Positions 49,802-59,163 of a stretch of DNA of 64,000 nucleotides are shown in pieces; position 1 is the first letter of the stretch; each line of letters begins with the position of its first letter. Source of the stretch: CAVYXZ01 sp965223835 (lineage in GTDB: Bacteria; Chloroflexota; Anaerolineae; Aggregatilineales; Phototrophicaceae); NCBI GenBank assembly GCA_965223835.1, contig CBDCXQ010000001.1, positions 5,580,001 through 5,644,000 on the forward strand, written 5' to 3'. Position numbers and translations under genes: made by a program. The notes under the pieces are model-generated. The model had not been told where the DNA came from and did not search any database. It worked only from the letters and a program-made list of their open reading frames with translations.

Positions 49802-50818
49802 ATGGTCGATGACTTGCTCAGCACACGACATGTGCGTGCGCCGCAATTTGGTGCTGGTCAGTGGCTGAATACTGAACGCCCGCTAGACATGGCCGGTTTG
49901 CGCGGCCAGGCCGTGCTGGTTGATATCTGGGAATATAGCTGCATCAATTGCCTGCGCACCTTGCCCTATTTGCGCGAATGGCATCAGCGTTATGCGGACA
50001 AAGGCCTGACGATTATCGGCGTCCATACCCCGGAATTCCGCTTTAGCCGCGAACGTCAGCAGATTGAGGCGGCAATTCAGGAATTCAACCTGCCATACCC
50101 CATCCTTATGGACAATAATTTTGAGACCTGGGACGCTTTTGCCAACCGCTTCTGGCCCAGCAAGTATTTAATTGACCAGCAGGGCTATATTCGCTACCAG
50201 AGTCATGGTGAAGGCGGCTATGCCGAATTTGAGCGGGCGATTCAAACCGTGCTGCGCGACGACAGCCCCGATGTAGAACTGCCCGACATTATGCAACCGC
50301 TGCGGGCCGAGGACGAAACGGGTGCCGTCTGCTACCGGCCCACCCCGGAACTCGCGGCTGGCTTACGCTTTGGGGCGCTGGGCAATCCGCAGGGGTATGC
50401 CAGCGGCGCGCCGATGCTCTATCAGATGCCGGATGAGCGGGTTGCCGGGGCCTTTTACCTCGAAGGAGCGTGGCAAGCTGGTAATGAATATCTGGCGTTT
50501 CAGGGGCAAACCGAAGGTATGATTCGCCTGCCGTATGAAGCTGTCGAGGTCAATGCCGTTATGACGCCGCACGTTGAGACCGTGGAGCGCATGTTGCACC
50601 CGCAAACGGTCAATGTTGAGATCTGGCAGGATGATTTACCATTACCGGTTGAACGCTTCGGCAGCGATGTCAACGAAGGGCGGGTGCTGATTGATCGACC
50701 ACGCATGTTTAATCTGGTGCGTAACCCCGGTTTCGAAAAACACGAACTCACGTTACGGGTGAAGACTAACGGCTTTGCATTTTATGCCTTCTCATTCACG
50801 GGTTGCGTCAAACCGTAG
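49802..50818 (+). CDS. Thioredoxin-like protein with DipZ-type C-terminal domain
   Basis: This 338-residue protein starts with a redoxin fold containing Cys47-I-N-Cys50 in DIWEYSCINCLRTLPYLREW, followed by LTIIGVHTPEFRFSRE and WPSKYLIDQQGYIRYQSHGEG. The remaining 150 residues (PTPELAAGLRFGALGN; AGAFYLEGAWQAGNEYL) match the beta-rich C-terminal part of DipZ/NHL-type thioredoxins. No signal peptide is seen. It probably reduces or oxidises disulfides. Its end overlaps the convergent gene by eleven bases. Confidence 0.88.
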   Translation: MVDDLLSTRHVRAPQFGAGQWLNTERPLDMAGLRGQAVLVDIWEYSCINCLRTLPYLREWHQRYADKGLTIIGVHTPEFRFSRERQQIEAAIQEFNLPYPILMDNNFETWDAFANRFWPSKYLIDQQGYIRYQSHGEGGYAEFERAIQTVLRDDSPDVELPDIMQPLRAEDETGAVCYRPTPELAAGLRFGALGNPQGYASGAPMLYQMPDERVAGAFYLEGAWQAGNEYLAFQGQTEGMIRLPYEAVEVNAVMTPHVETVERMLHPQTVNVEIWQDDLPLPVERFGSDVNEGRVLIDRPRMFNLVRNPGFEKHELTLRVKTNGFAFYAFSFTGCVKP

Positions 50819-51251
50819 CACCCGACTGCAACGTCAATTGATACCGCCCAATTTCAATAGCACCGCGAACCACGATGGTGTACATGCCGCTATGCGGTAA
50901 TTGGATTCGCAATTGCAATTCAGAACGATTGGCCTGCATTGTGTACAGCCGACCCTGCGGCCCATATACATACAGGTTAAGATCATTGATCTCGGCGGTT
51001 AGCGTCTGCAGGCTGATCTCATGATATTGACCTGCTACATTCTCGAACGTCCACCCGTGTTGGGCGCGTTCACCGATTTCGGACTGAACCGGTTGCCCCG
51101 GCAGAATGCTGGCTTGCACGTCCAGATTATTGGGCAGTCGCACATATTTCACATCACTGTGCAGCAGGTTAAACACGGCTAAACTCATGAGTGCCAGCCC
51201 GCTGATAGCAGCTATGACTTTAACTGATCTGACTATCAACCATTTCGCCAT
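50808..51251 (-). CDS. PPC-domain-like membrane-anchored protein
   Basis: This 147-residue protein has an N-terminal membrane segment (VKVIAAISGLALMSLAVFNLL) and a single beta-sandwich domain with HGWTFENVAGQYHEISLQTLTAEINDLNLYVYGPQGRLYTM and SGMYTIVVRGAIEIGRYQLTLQ. That pattern matches bacterial pre-peptidase C-terminal (PPC) domains. It is followed upstream by a second PPC-like protein on the same strand, suggesting duplication. Function is unknown, possibly binding to surface polymers. Confidence 0.78.
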   Translation of the reverse strand: MAKWLIVRSVKVIAAISGLALMSLAVFNLLHSDVKYVRLPNNLDVQASILPGQPVQSEIGERAQHGWTFENVAGQYHEISLQTLTAEINDLNLYVYGPQGRLYTMQANRSELQLRIQLPHSGMYTIVVRGAIEIGRYQLTLQSGATV

Positions 51252-51275
51252 GTTCGCAGCCCCACTACGAACACA

Positions 51276-52136
51276 TTATACCAGCGGCCCGCCGACTGCT
51301 AACTTCATTTCATAGCGCCCACCGTCGTTATCGTAACCGCTGACGACAATCTTATACGTGCCATTTTCAGGGAGTTCGATCTCAATGAGCGAATTCAGGC
51401 TGCCTTCACGGTCATCATTTTCAGCCACAAGTTCGCCGTTTGGCCCGTAGAGATGCAGCACCGGGTCCAGATCACTATCTAACGCTTTCAGATCAATCAT
51501 CACCCGGTCATCAACAGCACCCTGAAACGTCCACGAATGTTCGGTAAACGGAGCCAGTTCTTCGCGCACCTTTTGCCCGCGTTCAATCGTCCCCTGGTCA
51601 ATGAACGTATTCATGACGAACTCACTTTCAAAGCCCTGCACGAAAATCGTCATAAGTTCGGCGAATTCCGGGTCATTGAGCCATTCATCAACCATAACAG
51701 CGCCCCCGGCGAACAACAGACAGACAGCACAACTGATGGTCGACAATATACCCACGACAACCAGAATGACGATAGGCAGGCGATTGCTGCCGCGTTTGGG
51801 TTTGGTGACGATGACCCGGCGCGGTCTGTCATCATCTGTGTCGGCATAGATCAGGTCTTCAAACGAGGTCTCAGCTTCACCCTCGTCGGGCGGGTAGCGA
51901 TCATTGGTGCGCCGGAGCATGAGCTGGGATTTGGCATGGTCGGGCCGCAATCGCAACACATGGTCCAGCGCCATGCGGATTTCATCGGGGTCGGCTACCG
52001 CGTTCGCCAGCAGCCACCAGGCATCGGCATTATCAACATCTTCTGAAACCAGCGGGCGCAAAATTTCTTCAGCCTGAAGTTTCTGTCCGGCTTTAATCAA
52101 CTGGTAGGCTTGCTGGAGTTGTTCTTCAGCCATCAT
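51276..52136 (-). CDS. TPR protein with membrane segment and PPC-like domain
   Basis: This 286-residue protein starts with TPR helices (LQQAYQLIKAGQKLQAEEILRPLVSEDVDNADAWWLLANAV), an acidic linker, a basic stretch and a membrane helix (LPIVILVVVGILSTISCAVCLLF). An outer domain with HSWTFQGAVDDRVMIDLKALDSDLDPVLHLYGPNGELVAENDD and GTYKIVVSGYDNDGGRYEMKL follows, which is PPC-like. Start is taken at Met 52136, though the frame opens at 52169. It may connect cytosolic TPR contacts with the cell surface. Confidence 0.8.
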   Translation of the reverse strand: MMAEEQLQQAYQLIKAGQKLQAEEILRPLVSEDVDNADAWWLLANAVADPDEIRMALDHVLRLRPDHAKSQLMLRRTNDRYPPDEGEAETSFEDLIYADTDDDRPRRVIVTKPKRGSNRLPIVILVVVGILSTISCAVCLLFAGGAVMVDEWLNDPEFAELMTIFVQGFESEFVMNTFIDQGTIERGQKVREELAPFTEHSWTFQGAVDDRVMIDLKALDSDLDPVLHLYGPNGELVAENDDREGSLNSLIEIELPENGTYKIVVSGYDNDGGRYEMKLAVGGPLV

Positions 52137-52204
52137 GGGTTCCCATTCTATATGGTTACTTTCTATCATAATGCCGGTTAGCTATCCCGGCGAATAAAGG
52201 CGGC

Positions 52205-52213
52205 TGGTATAAT
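52205..52213 (+). promoter_or_regulatory. Extended -10 promoter before the PA14/SH3b gene
   Basis: TGGTATAAT is a full extended -10 element 28 bases before the ATG at 52242, which also has AGGAG nine bases upstream. A -35 is not obvious. Confidence 0.55.
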
Positions 52214-52241
52214 AGCCCCTATACTTTAGGAGACGATCCTC

Positions 52242-53432
52242 ATGCGCAAATTGTTCCTGCTGCTGCTACTTGCGTTACTCGTTACCGTACCTGCTGCCGC
52301 CCAAAATGGTGTGGCCTGGAAAACGGAATTCTACGCCAATCCGTACTTGATCGGTGAGCGCATCCGGGTCGAAACCGTCACAAACATTAACTTTGACTGG
52401 GGCTTGAGTTCGCCGGATGACCTGCCCGATGATGGCTTTAGCATCCGTTTTTCGACTGATGCCTATTTCGAAGGCGGCACCTATCGCTTTTCTGCGTTAG
52501 CTGATGATCGGGTGCGCGTATCGGTAGCCTTTGCGCCCATCATTGATACCTTTAACAACCCGCAGCCGGGCACGCTGTTGAGCGCTGAGGTTGCCCTGCC
52601 ACCGGGCCAGCATCATCTACAAATCGACTACGCGGAAGAAGTCCGGGAAGCCTATATCCTCTTTAACTGGGCACGTATTGACACGATGCCCGATGCGCCG
52701 GAACTGGCAACAATTTTTACATCGGCCCCGGCCCTGACGCCCAATCCCTGGCAGGCGGCCTATTATGCCAACCCCACGCTTAGCGAACCATTCAAGTTCA
52801 AACGCGACGAACCCAGCGCGACCCGCACCTTTGGCAATAATCCACCGCGCGAAGACCTGCCTGCTGATAATTTTTCGGTGCGCTGGGAAAGTATTCAACC
52901 ACTGGATGATGGACGGTATCAGATGCGGGTGCGAGCCGATGATGGCGTGCGCGTGTATATCGACGGCAACCGCGTGATTGACCAATGGCATGGTGCTACC
53001 GGCCAGATTTATACCCACACCTTCACTGTCGCCAGAGGTGAATACCGCTTTACGGTTGAGTATTATGACAACTTTGGATTGGGCTTTGTGGAGTTTAATC
53101 TGGTGACGCTGGATGATCGTCCTATCGATTCGCTCTACACGCTAAACAATAATGCGGCAGCCTCAGCATCGCCAGCCGGGGTTGCGCCGGTTGGACCACC
53201 CACCGGCTACATTGTTACCGCGGCTGATGCGGTGAGTGTCCGCGGCGGCCCCGCCCGGACCTTCGCCAAAGTTGCTGTGATGCCCTTCGAAGCGCAGGCC
53301 ACCATTCTGGGGCGTGATGCTGGTAACAACTGGTGGCAGATCGACTATAACGGCGTGGTCGGCTGGGTCAACGCACAGTATGGTCGCATCGAGGCTGGAG
53401 CCAACATCAATTCGATTCCCGTCGCGGGGTGA
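52242..53432 (+). CDS. Secreted protein with two PA14-like domains and an SH3b domain
   Basis: This 396-residue protein has a signal peptide (MRKLFLLLLLALLVTVPAAA). Two similar beta domains follow: WKTEFYANPYLIGERIRVE...FSIRFSTDAYFEGGTYRFSALADDRVRV, and WQAAYYANPTLSEPFKFKR...FSVRWESIQPLDDGRYQMRVRADDGVRVYIDG. These have the PA14-like signature of a fluid-facing carbohydrate-binding fold. The C-terminus is SH3b (DAVSVRGGPARTFAKVAVM...WWQIDYNGVVGWVNAQY). Probably a cell-surface glycan- or peptidoglycan-binding protein. It precedes the DUF2723 gene. Confidence 0.88.
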   Translation: MRKLFLLLLLALLVTVPAAAQNGVAWKTEFYANPYLIGERIRVETVTNINFDWGLSSPDDLPDDGFSIRFSTDAYFEGGTYRFSALADDRVRVSVAFAPIIDTFNNPQPGTLLSAEVALPPGQHHLQIDYAEEVREAYILFNWARIDTMPDAPELATIFTSAPALTPNPWQAAYYANPTLSEPFKFKRDEPSATRTFGNNPPREDLPADNFSVRWESIQPLDDGRYQMRVRADDGVRVYIDGNRVIDQWHGATGQIYTHTFTVARGEYRFTVEYYDNFGLGFVEFNLVTLDDRPIDSLYTLNNNAAASASPAGVAPVGPPTGYIVTAADAVSVRGGPARTFAKVAVMPFEAQATILGRDAGNNWWQIDYNGVVGWVNAQYGRIEAGANINSIPVAG

Positions 53433-53480
53433 TGCGCCAGTTTGATAAGGGATTTTTATACATCCGTTCATGTCGGTAGC

Positions 53481-55070
53481 ATGGACTGGCAGAAGCCGGA
53501 CCCTACACAGCGGCTTTCATTTCAAACCGATCTGACTCTTAGCGGCCTGATATTCATTATCACACTGGCAACCTATACGGCGGCGCTGGCCCCGGACGTG
53601 CTTTATAGTGACAGCGCCGAGTTTCAGACATTGGCCTACACTGGCGGCATGACCCATCCAACAGGCTACCCGGTTTATATCTTGCTGGCGCGGCTGGTCG
53701 GCAGCGTGCCGCTAAACACACTAGCCTGGCGTATCAACTGGTTTTCGGCCTGGGGCGGCGCGTTGACGGTCGCGGGTGTGTACCTTCTAGCCCGGCGGTT
53801 CACAACTCGTGGCGGTGCACTGATTGCCAGCGCGGTTTTGCTGGTTGCGCCCACATTCTGGACGCAAAGTATCATCGCCGAAGTCTATACCCCGGCAACG
53901 GCATTGCTGGTCGTCATCTTGCTCATGCTCATTCACTGGAATGACACGGGTCGTTCTGGTTGGTTGTTCGGTGCGGCATTCTTGGCAAGTCTGGGCGTGG
54001 GGCTGCACTTATTTTTCATCAGTGCGGTGGGTCCGGCGGCGCTGGTATACATTGCGTTACGCAATCAATGGCGACAAACACTGGTATGGGGCGCGGTGGG
54101 CACACTCAGCGGATTGTTGCTCGTGCTGCTGGTATTTTTGTTGTTCGACGCCCAGCCCACGCTCACGAGTTATTTTTCGACCAGTCTAGACCCGTCACGG
54201 TCGGCCTGGGGTCGTCCTGCCAGCGCCCTGGATGACCCACTCGAACGCATCTGGTTCAGCATTTCCGGTCAGCAATGGCAGGACCGGCTCCTCCCCGCTG
54301 ATTATGATCTAATGGCTGAATGGGCGACCTTTTTTACTGATCTCCTGTCCAGAGAATTCAGTGGGTCGGCACTGGTGTTGGCAATTGTGGGTGTGATTGT
54401 GGCCTTCAACAAACAGCGACGTAAATCTCTGTTGGTGTTGCTAACTATGCTGACTAATTTTCTGCTGGCGTTGGCCTATGATCCCGGCGATAAGTTCGTT
54501 TTTTTCTTGCCCACTTATGTCATATTAGCCGTTTTCGTTGGCGTGGGCGCCGGGCATCTCACTTCATGGCTCACGCACTGGCTGCCGTTTCGCAAGCCAT
54601 CTGTCGTTACGGGCATGATGTTGGGGTTGGTAACGCTCGTCACCATTGGCCCGGTTGTTGAATCGCGCTGGCAAGCGATCCAAACTGGACGCTCGAATTT
54701 TAGCGATCAACATTATGTCTACCCGGTAGCTGATCTCAGCGAACCACGGCGCGTTGCCGAGTGCGTTTTAACCCAGGTCGCTGAGCCAGATGCCTATCTC
54801 GTCATACAATGGCGGGCACTGTATAGCGTCTATTATGTGGCGCATGTCGAACGAAGCTTGACCGACCTGCACATCGTTGAGGCGAGACCCTATGGCACGA
54901 CTGGCCTGGCGGAGTCGTTGCAGGAAGACATCGCCGCCATGCTGACCGCTGGCCGCCATGTTTATGTTGACGAACTGTACCCTGAACTCCAACAAGCTTA
55001 TCGCTTGGAACCGGTTGGCGCGGCTTGCGCCGATTATCCGCTGTTCGAACTTGCGCCGCCGGACAAATAA
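53481..55070 (+). CDS. DUF2723 multi-pass membrane protein
   Basis: This protein of about 529 residues has the DUF2723 signature: YTAALAPDVLYSDSAEFQTLAYTGGMTHPTGYPVYILLARL, followed by about ten membrane helices. The family resembles O-mannosyltransferase-like membrane glycosyltransferases, with an acidic residue in the first loop (DSAEF). A C-terminal soluble region (RVAECVLTQVAEPDAYLV...) ends it. Met 53481 is taken as start, and an upstream TTG at 53442 is possible. It probably glycosylates surface proteins or lipids. Confidence 0.85.
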   Translation: MDWQKPDPTQRLSFQTDLTLSGLIFIITLATYTAALAPDVLYSDSAEFQTLAYTGGMTHPTGYPVYILLARLVGSVPLNTLAWRINWFSAWGGALTVAGVYLLARRFTTRGGALIASAVLLVAPTFWTQSIIAEVYTPATALLVVILLMLIHWNDTGRSGWLFGAAFLASLGVGLHLFFISAVGPAALVYIALRNQWRQTLVWGAVGTLSGLLLVLLVFLLFDAQPTLTSYFSTSLDPSRSAWGRPASALDDPLERIWFSISGQQWQDRLLPADYDLMAEWATFFTDLLSREFSGSALVLAIVGVIVAFNKQRRKSLLVLLTMLTNFLLALAYDPGDKFVFFLPTYVILAVFVGVGAGHLTSWLTHWLPFRKPSVVTGMMLGLVTLVTIGPVVESRWQAIQTGRSNFSDQHYVYPVADLSEPRRVAECVLTQVAEPDAYLVIQWRALYSVYYVAHVERSLTDLHIVEARPYGTTGLAESLQEDIAAMLTAGRHVYVDELYPELQQAYRLEPVGAACADYPLFELAPPDK

Positions 55071-55310
55071 CGCCCAATAAACACGTTCGCTTCACTACCC
55101 CGGCGTGCAAGCTGGCGACCAGTTTACTACCTGTTGCTGTCGTCGCATCTTTTCGTTGACTGAAATGGGCTGCAATCCGTTTATTTATCTTGACTCCGGC
55201 ATCGACAAAACCGAGCGAATCACAAATCCAAATTGAATGTTTTCCTAACGTGACGTGTAAAATTGTGCCGGGTTGGGTATATTAATTATGTTAATTTTGG
55301 AGAGTAATGC

Positions 55311-56621
55311 GTGGCTCACATTTTTTTAAGTTACGGCAGGCCCGACATTGAAATTATGCAGCGCGTGCGCGACAGTTTATGCGCCGAAGGGCTTGAGGTT
55401 TGGACCGACGAAAGCCTGACACCGGGCACGCAATCGTGGCAGACCGAAATCGAACAGGCCATTGAGCAGTCGCTGTGCGTGGTCGTTATCCTGACACCTC
55501 ACGCCAAACAGTCACGCTGGGTCCGCGAAGAATTGAATTATGCTGAATTACAGGATGTGCGCATTTTCCCCATTCTGGCACGGGGGACCGAAAAAACGGC
55601 TATCCCATTTGGCTTTATCACAGCACAGCGGGTTGATATTCGCCGGGACAAAGCCTACAGTACCGAAATTCAGAAGCTAATTTTTACCATTCGGGTGCAT
55701 CGGGTTGATCTGGAAGCACCGCAAAAGGAAGCAGGTCCTGACGACGCGGTCGTTGCACCGGAACCAAAACCCTCATATGCCACAACGCCCCACAGCACGC
55801 CCTACTTCCTGCCGGATGTGAACAAAGCGATCATTGTCTTGCAGAATCGGGAGAGTAAGTGGTGGCGGCGGGTGGATGCGATCAACCGACTGGGCGAATT
55901 ACGCGATCCAATCGCACTACCGGTGCTGCAAGCCTTCCTGGAAGACAACGATATTGACGTCCAGCGGGCTGCGCAAAAAGCCATTGAATTGATTCAACTG
56001 CCCCGACCGAATGATACGCTCGAAACTACCCGGATTGATGACACGCAACCAGCCCGCCCGCAGTCCGCTGACGGTGAAGCAAGTGCCCAGGTTCGCCTCA
56101 TTATTACCGGGCCGGACGACGATCTACATACAGCATTCATGCAGGCCATTAGCGAAATTGAACTCATTTCCACTGAACGTGAGATTAAGCCCACGCCTGG
56201 GCAGCGACAGTGGGGATATTTGTCCACCAATGTCGCCATGCACTTTGGGCGCATCAGCCTGGGCGATGATCTATCGATGTTTTTGTTTGGGACACCGGTT
56301 CACCAGCGGTTTGATTACATCTGGCAAACGTTGGCCGAAGGCGCACTGGGCTTTATCGTCGTAATTGACAGCACGCAACTCCACACGTTTCGTGAAGCGA
56401 ACCAGATCCTCAAAACCTTCACTGCCTACGCCGATATTCCGTATGTGATCGCTGCCGATAACTACCAACACCCGGATTCATGGTCCATTGCTGACATCCG
56501 CATCGCGCTGGAACTCAGGGCCGAGGACAAGATTATCCCCTATACCACTCAGGATTCAGAATCCGCCCGTAAGGTCCTGTTGGAACTCAGCTATCTGCTG
56601 CTGGAGGATACGGAGTCTTAA
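55311..56621 (+). CDS. TIR-HEAT-GTPase-like fusion protein
   Basis: This 436-residue protein has three modules. Residues 1-130 are a TIR domain (HIFLSYGRPD; SWQTEIEQAI with candidate catalytic Glu46; VVILTPHAKQSRWVREELNYA). Residues about 170-230 are HEAT-like helices (RESKWWRRVDAINRLGELRDPIALPVLQAFL). Residues 262-433 match the MglA/Roadblock-associated GTPase type, with FGTPVHQRFDYIW and ALGFIVVIDS. The P-loop there reads GPDDDLHT with no lysine, and the guanine site reads AADNYQHP, so nucleotide binding is doubtful. GTG has GGAG eight bases upstream. A signalling or defence role is inferred. Confidence 0.85.
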   Translation: MAHIFLSYGRPDIEIMQRVRDSLCAEGLEVWTDESLTPGTQSWQTEIEQAIEQSLCVVVILTPHAKQSRWVREELNYAELQDVRIFPILARGTEKTAIPFGFITAQRVDIRRDKAYSTEIQKLIFTIRVHRVDLEAPQKEAGPDDAVVAPEPKPSYATTPHSTPYFLPDVNKAIIVLQNRESKWWRRVDAINRLGELRDPIALPVLQAFLEDNDIDVQRAAQKAIELIQLPRPNDTLETTRIDDTQPARPQSADGEASAQVRLIITGPDDDLHTAFMQAISEIELISTEREIKPTPGQRQWGYLSTNVAMHFGRISLGDDLSMFLFGTPVHQRFDYIWQTLAEGALGFIVVIDSTQLHTFREANQILKTFTAYADIPYVIAADNYQHPDSWSIADIRIALELRAEDKIIPYTTQDSESARKVLLELSYLLLEDTES

Positions 56622-56639
56622 ACAGCAAGAGGTAAGCAC

Positions 56640-57188
56640 ATGAGCCGTTTTAATCGCCGCTATCGGGACATCAAACGTCAGCTTCAGGAACGTTCGCCCC
56701 AGCCTGCCGCTGCCAAACATGATGATGAACTGGGCCGGGTGCTGGACGATCTCAACGCCTGGGGCTTTCTGGAAGATCAGCAGCAACAGCGCCATGAGAA
56801 AATCACGTGCTTTGGGCCGGGTCATTTTCGTGGTTACTTGCCGATAACATGGGCTGGTGTGGGCTTATGGTACAAGCAGCGTGGTTATTATTATTATGAC
56901 CACATTCAATTGATCGGAATCTGGGCGCTGCGGTCAGTACCGGACAAAATAGAAGTGATCCTGGGCCAGCGTGAACTGACTTATGCGCTGCCCTTCTTCA
57001 ACCCCGAATCCTACTACCGGCGGATTCAGCAGGAATTTCGTACCTTCTACAAAGACGATGGCACGCCGCCCACTGCTGCCGACCGGCGTTATAGTGCAGA
57101 TTATGATCCGGCTCAGCGCCTCAATATTCGTCGCGCAATCGAGGATGAACTGATTGTGTGGGCGACTGAACAAGCGCGTGAGTGGTGA
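56640..57188 (+). CDS. Hypothetical protein downstream of the TIR fusion
   Basis: I do not recognise this 182-residue soluble protein. It has a basic helical N-terminus (MSRFNRRYRDIKRQLQERS), then a Tyr/Trp-rich stretch (GLWYKQRGYYYYDHIQLIGIWALRSV) and a charged C-terminus. AGAGGT lies close upstream of the ATG. It begins 18 bases after the TIR fusion stop, so it is likely cotranscribed and may be its partner. Confidence 0.75.
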   Translation: MSRFNRRYRDIKRQLQERSPQPAAAKHDDELGRVLDDLNAWGFLEDQQQQRHEKITCFGPGHFRGYLPITWAGVGLWYKQRGYYYYDHIQLIGIWALRSVPDKIEVILGQRELTYALPFFNPESYYRRIQQEFRTFYKDDGTPPTAADRRYSADYDPAQRLNIRRAIEDELIVWATEQAREW

Positions 57189-57281
57189 AATGGTGAAATA
57201 AAAATCGTTATCGCATTTCCAGGAAACTGAACACGCAGGGTGTGGGGACCGTTAAGGGCTTGCGGCTTTGGGCCAGAAACA

Positions 57282-57320
57282 ACGAAGCCCGGCTACCTTG
57301 TAGGAAAGGCCAGGCTTCGT
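57282..57320 (-). terminator. Terminator of the 55-residue protein gene
   Basis: ACGAAGCC and GGCTTCGT form a perfect 8-bp stem with further inner GGC/GCC pairing. On the minus strand it is followed by TGTTTCT, so it is a moderate terminator for the small gene whose stop lies 32 bases before it. Confidence 0.6.
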
Positions 57321-57352
57321 CGTATGGCGTTGGTTCGCTGTCTGTTCATCGC

Positions 57353-57520
57353 TTAGCGTGTGAACAGGTGGGTGATGCTGACCAGAACGTGGTTCAAACT
57401 GCTGTTCGGCTTGCGGTTCAAGCGGCGCTGCTGGCGCACGAGCGAGGCATGAGCCGCCTGATCGATCAGTTCCTGGTGCTTTTGCTGCGCGATGCTATTG
57501 GACGGATAGTAGTCGTACAT
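57353..57520 (-). CDS. Small basic protein, 55 residues
   Basis: This short protein begins MYDYYPSNSIAQQKHQELIDQ and continues as an Arg/Gln-rich helix (LVRQQRRLNRK) with a hydrophobic end (NHVLVSITHLF). AGGAGA precedes the ATG by about eight bases, and TATAGT (57553-57558 on the minus strand) lies about 35 bases upstream as a -10. A terminator follows. No family is recognised. The only long plus-strand frame across it looks like an antisense shadow. Confidence 0.65.
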   Translation of the reverse strand: MYDYYPSNSIAQQKHQELIDQAAHASLVRQQRRLNRKPNSSLNHVLVSITHLFTR

Positions 57521-57669
57521 GATGGTGTCTCCTGTTTGCTATGTATGGTTACACTATAGCGTCAGGCTGGGGTGGTCGTCGCCACCCGAATGGGTGAATC
57601 GAGGGTGGACTATGGGGTAGTTAACCGGCATATCTACGATGTGATTTGAGCATGAACCAAAGAAGCAAA

Positions 57670-57695
57670 AAGGACCGACGCGGTAGCCGGTCCTT
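57670..57695 (-). terminator. Rho-independent terminator of the HtrA-like gene
   Basis: On the minus strand AAGGACCG and CGGTCCTT form a perfect 8-bp stem with a 10-base loop, followed by TTTTTGCTTC. It lies just past the protease stop codon. Confidence 0.85.
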
Positions 57696-57716
57696 GTGTA
57701 TGCTCACTTTGCTGGC

Positions 57717-58898
57717 TTAGTTGGCGGGGCGTGCCGACAATTCAACTGGCAGGATTACCTGCTCACCATCGCGCCAGACGGTCAGGTTAACTGTATCGCC
57801 GGGACGCGTGTTGCTCGCCAGATAGCTAACCAACCCATTCATTCCCGAAATCGGTACACCATCAATGGCGGTGATGATGTCGGCTGAACGAGGCACCCGC
57901 TCACCCTCCACAAAGACCACCTCACCAGGATTACGTAGCCCGGCCTCGCCAGCGGGACCGTTGGGGATCACGCTGCTGACAACCACACCGCGCAGGTTAT
58001 TCGGCAAGTTCAGCGTTTCAATGAGGTTGAGATTCATATCGGGACCGCCGCTGATGCCCAGATAACTGTAATCAACGCTGCCCTTTTCCATGATTTCGGT
58101 GACAACGCGTTGCACCAGATTGCTGGGAACGGCAAAGCCAACACCGGAATTGCTCCGGGACTGGCTGATGATCTGCGAGTTCACGCCAATAACTTCGCCA
58201 TTGAGGTTAAAGAGCGGACCGCCGCTGTTGCCGGGGTTGATGGCAGCATCGGTTTGAATAACAGAGCCAATCGAGAAATTGCCGAGGCCTTGAATCGTGC
58301 GATCAATCGCGCTCACAACGCCCGAAGTCAGCGTCCAGCGCTGTCCAAAGGGACTGCCAATCGCCAACGTTGATTGTCCAATAACCAGTTTATCCGAGTC
58401 GCCAAAAACGACGGGCTGGAGGTTTTCTGGCGGCAGGTCGACTTTCACAACGGCCAGGTCTGCATCGGGATCGACACCAATGATCTCGCCACGCACAATC
58501 GTACCATCGAAGAAGTTGACCTCAATACCGCGGTCAGTTGCGCCATCAATCACATGATTGTTGGTGACGATATGGCCTTGCTGGTCAATCACAAATCCAG
58601 AGCCAGAGCCAAAACCAAAGCCATTATTGAAGTTCACTTCTTCATCTTGCACCGTTACGTTGATCGACACCACCGACGGGCTAACCGAGTTGTACAGGTT
58701 AGCGCGATGGACTTCAATATCAGTTAAGCCCAGACTATTCACATCCACAACAATCTGTGGTGGGGCTTCCACTAAAATGGGGGCGTTACCATTGCTGGCG
58801 ACACTGGGGAGGATCGCGGTACCGGCAATAAAACCGAAAGCGACCAGCAACGTGCCAGTGACCACCATTGCCACCTTCCGCTTTAATTGGGAAAACAT
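57717..58898 (-). CDS. HtrA/DegP-type serine protease with PDZ domain
   Basis: This 393-residue envelope protease has an N-terminal membrane anchor (residues 9-32), a trypsin-like domain with His115 (TNNHVIDGA), Asp147 (DADLAVVKVD) and Ser225 (INPGNSGGPLF), and a C-terminal PDZ domain (GVVVSSVIPNGPAGEAGLRNPGEVVF; DIITAIDGVPISGMNGLVSYL). Such proteins degrade misfolded extracytoplasmic proteins. It is transcribed alone, with a good terminator and a divergent PP2C gene upstream. Confidence 0.95.
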   Translation of the reverse strand: MFSQLKRKVAMVVTGTLLVAFGFIAGTAILPSVASNGNAPILVEAPPQIVVDVNSLGLTDIEVHRANLYNSVSPSVVSINVTVQDEEVNFNNGFGFGSGSGFVIDQQGHIVTNNHVIDGATDRGIEVNFFDGTIVRGEIIGVDPDADLAVVKVDLPPENLQPVVFGDSDKLVIGQSTLAIGSPFGQRWTLTSGVVSAIDRTIQGLGNFSIGSVIQTDAAINPGNSGGPLFNLNGEVIGVNSQIISQSRSNSGVGFAVPSNLVQRVVTEIMEKGSVDYSYLGISGGPDMNLNLIETLNLPNNLRGVVVSSVIPNGPAGEAGLRNPGEVVFVEGERVPRSADIITAIDGVPISGMNGLVSYLASNTRPGDTVNLTVWRDGEQVILPVELSARPAN

Positions 58899-59163
58899 GC
58901 TTGTTGCTACCTTTCAATTACACCGGGGGGTCAGGAAACTTCATACCTTATAGACACATTTTACATGCTAATCTTATGTATTCCCCATGAGAGAGTGCTG
59001 AGATGCTTGTTAACCTTTAATCAGATTTCGTTGTTCAGTGACTGGAACCGGCATTGCGAGCGAGTAGCAGTGGAATCCGAATGGCGAAAAAACGTCAGTT
59101 AGCTTATAAAAGGCTGGTGATTGATATAACAACAATCTGTCAACCACAGGAATCGGTATAATC

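Noticed and set aside
57242..57559. A 105-residue plus-strand ORF.
   Set aside because: Low-complexity composition, no ribosome site, and it is antisense to the small basic protein with better signals.
59157..59162. TATAAT as promoter of the PP2C gene.
   Set aside because: It ends one base before the ATG, so transcription would start inside the first codons that form the first strand of the fold.
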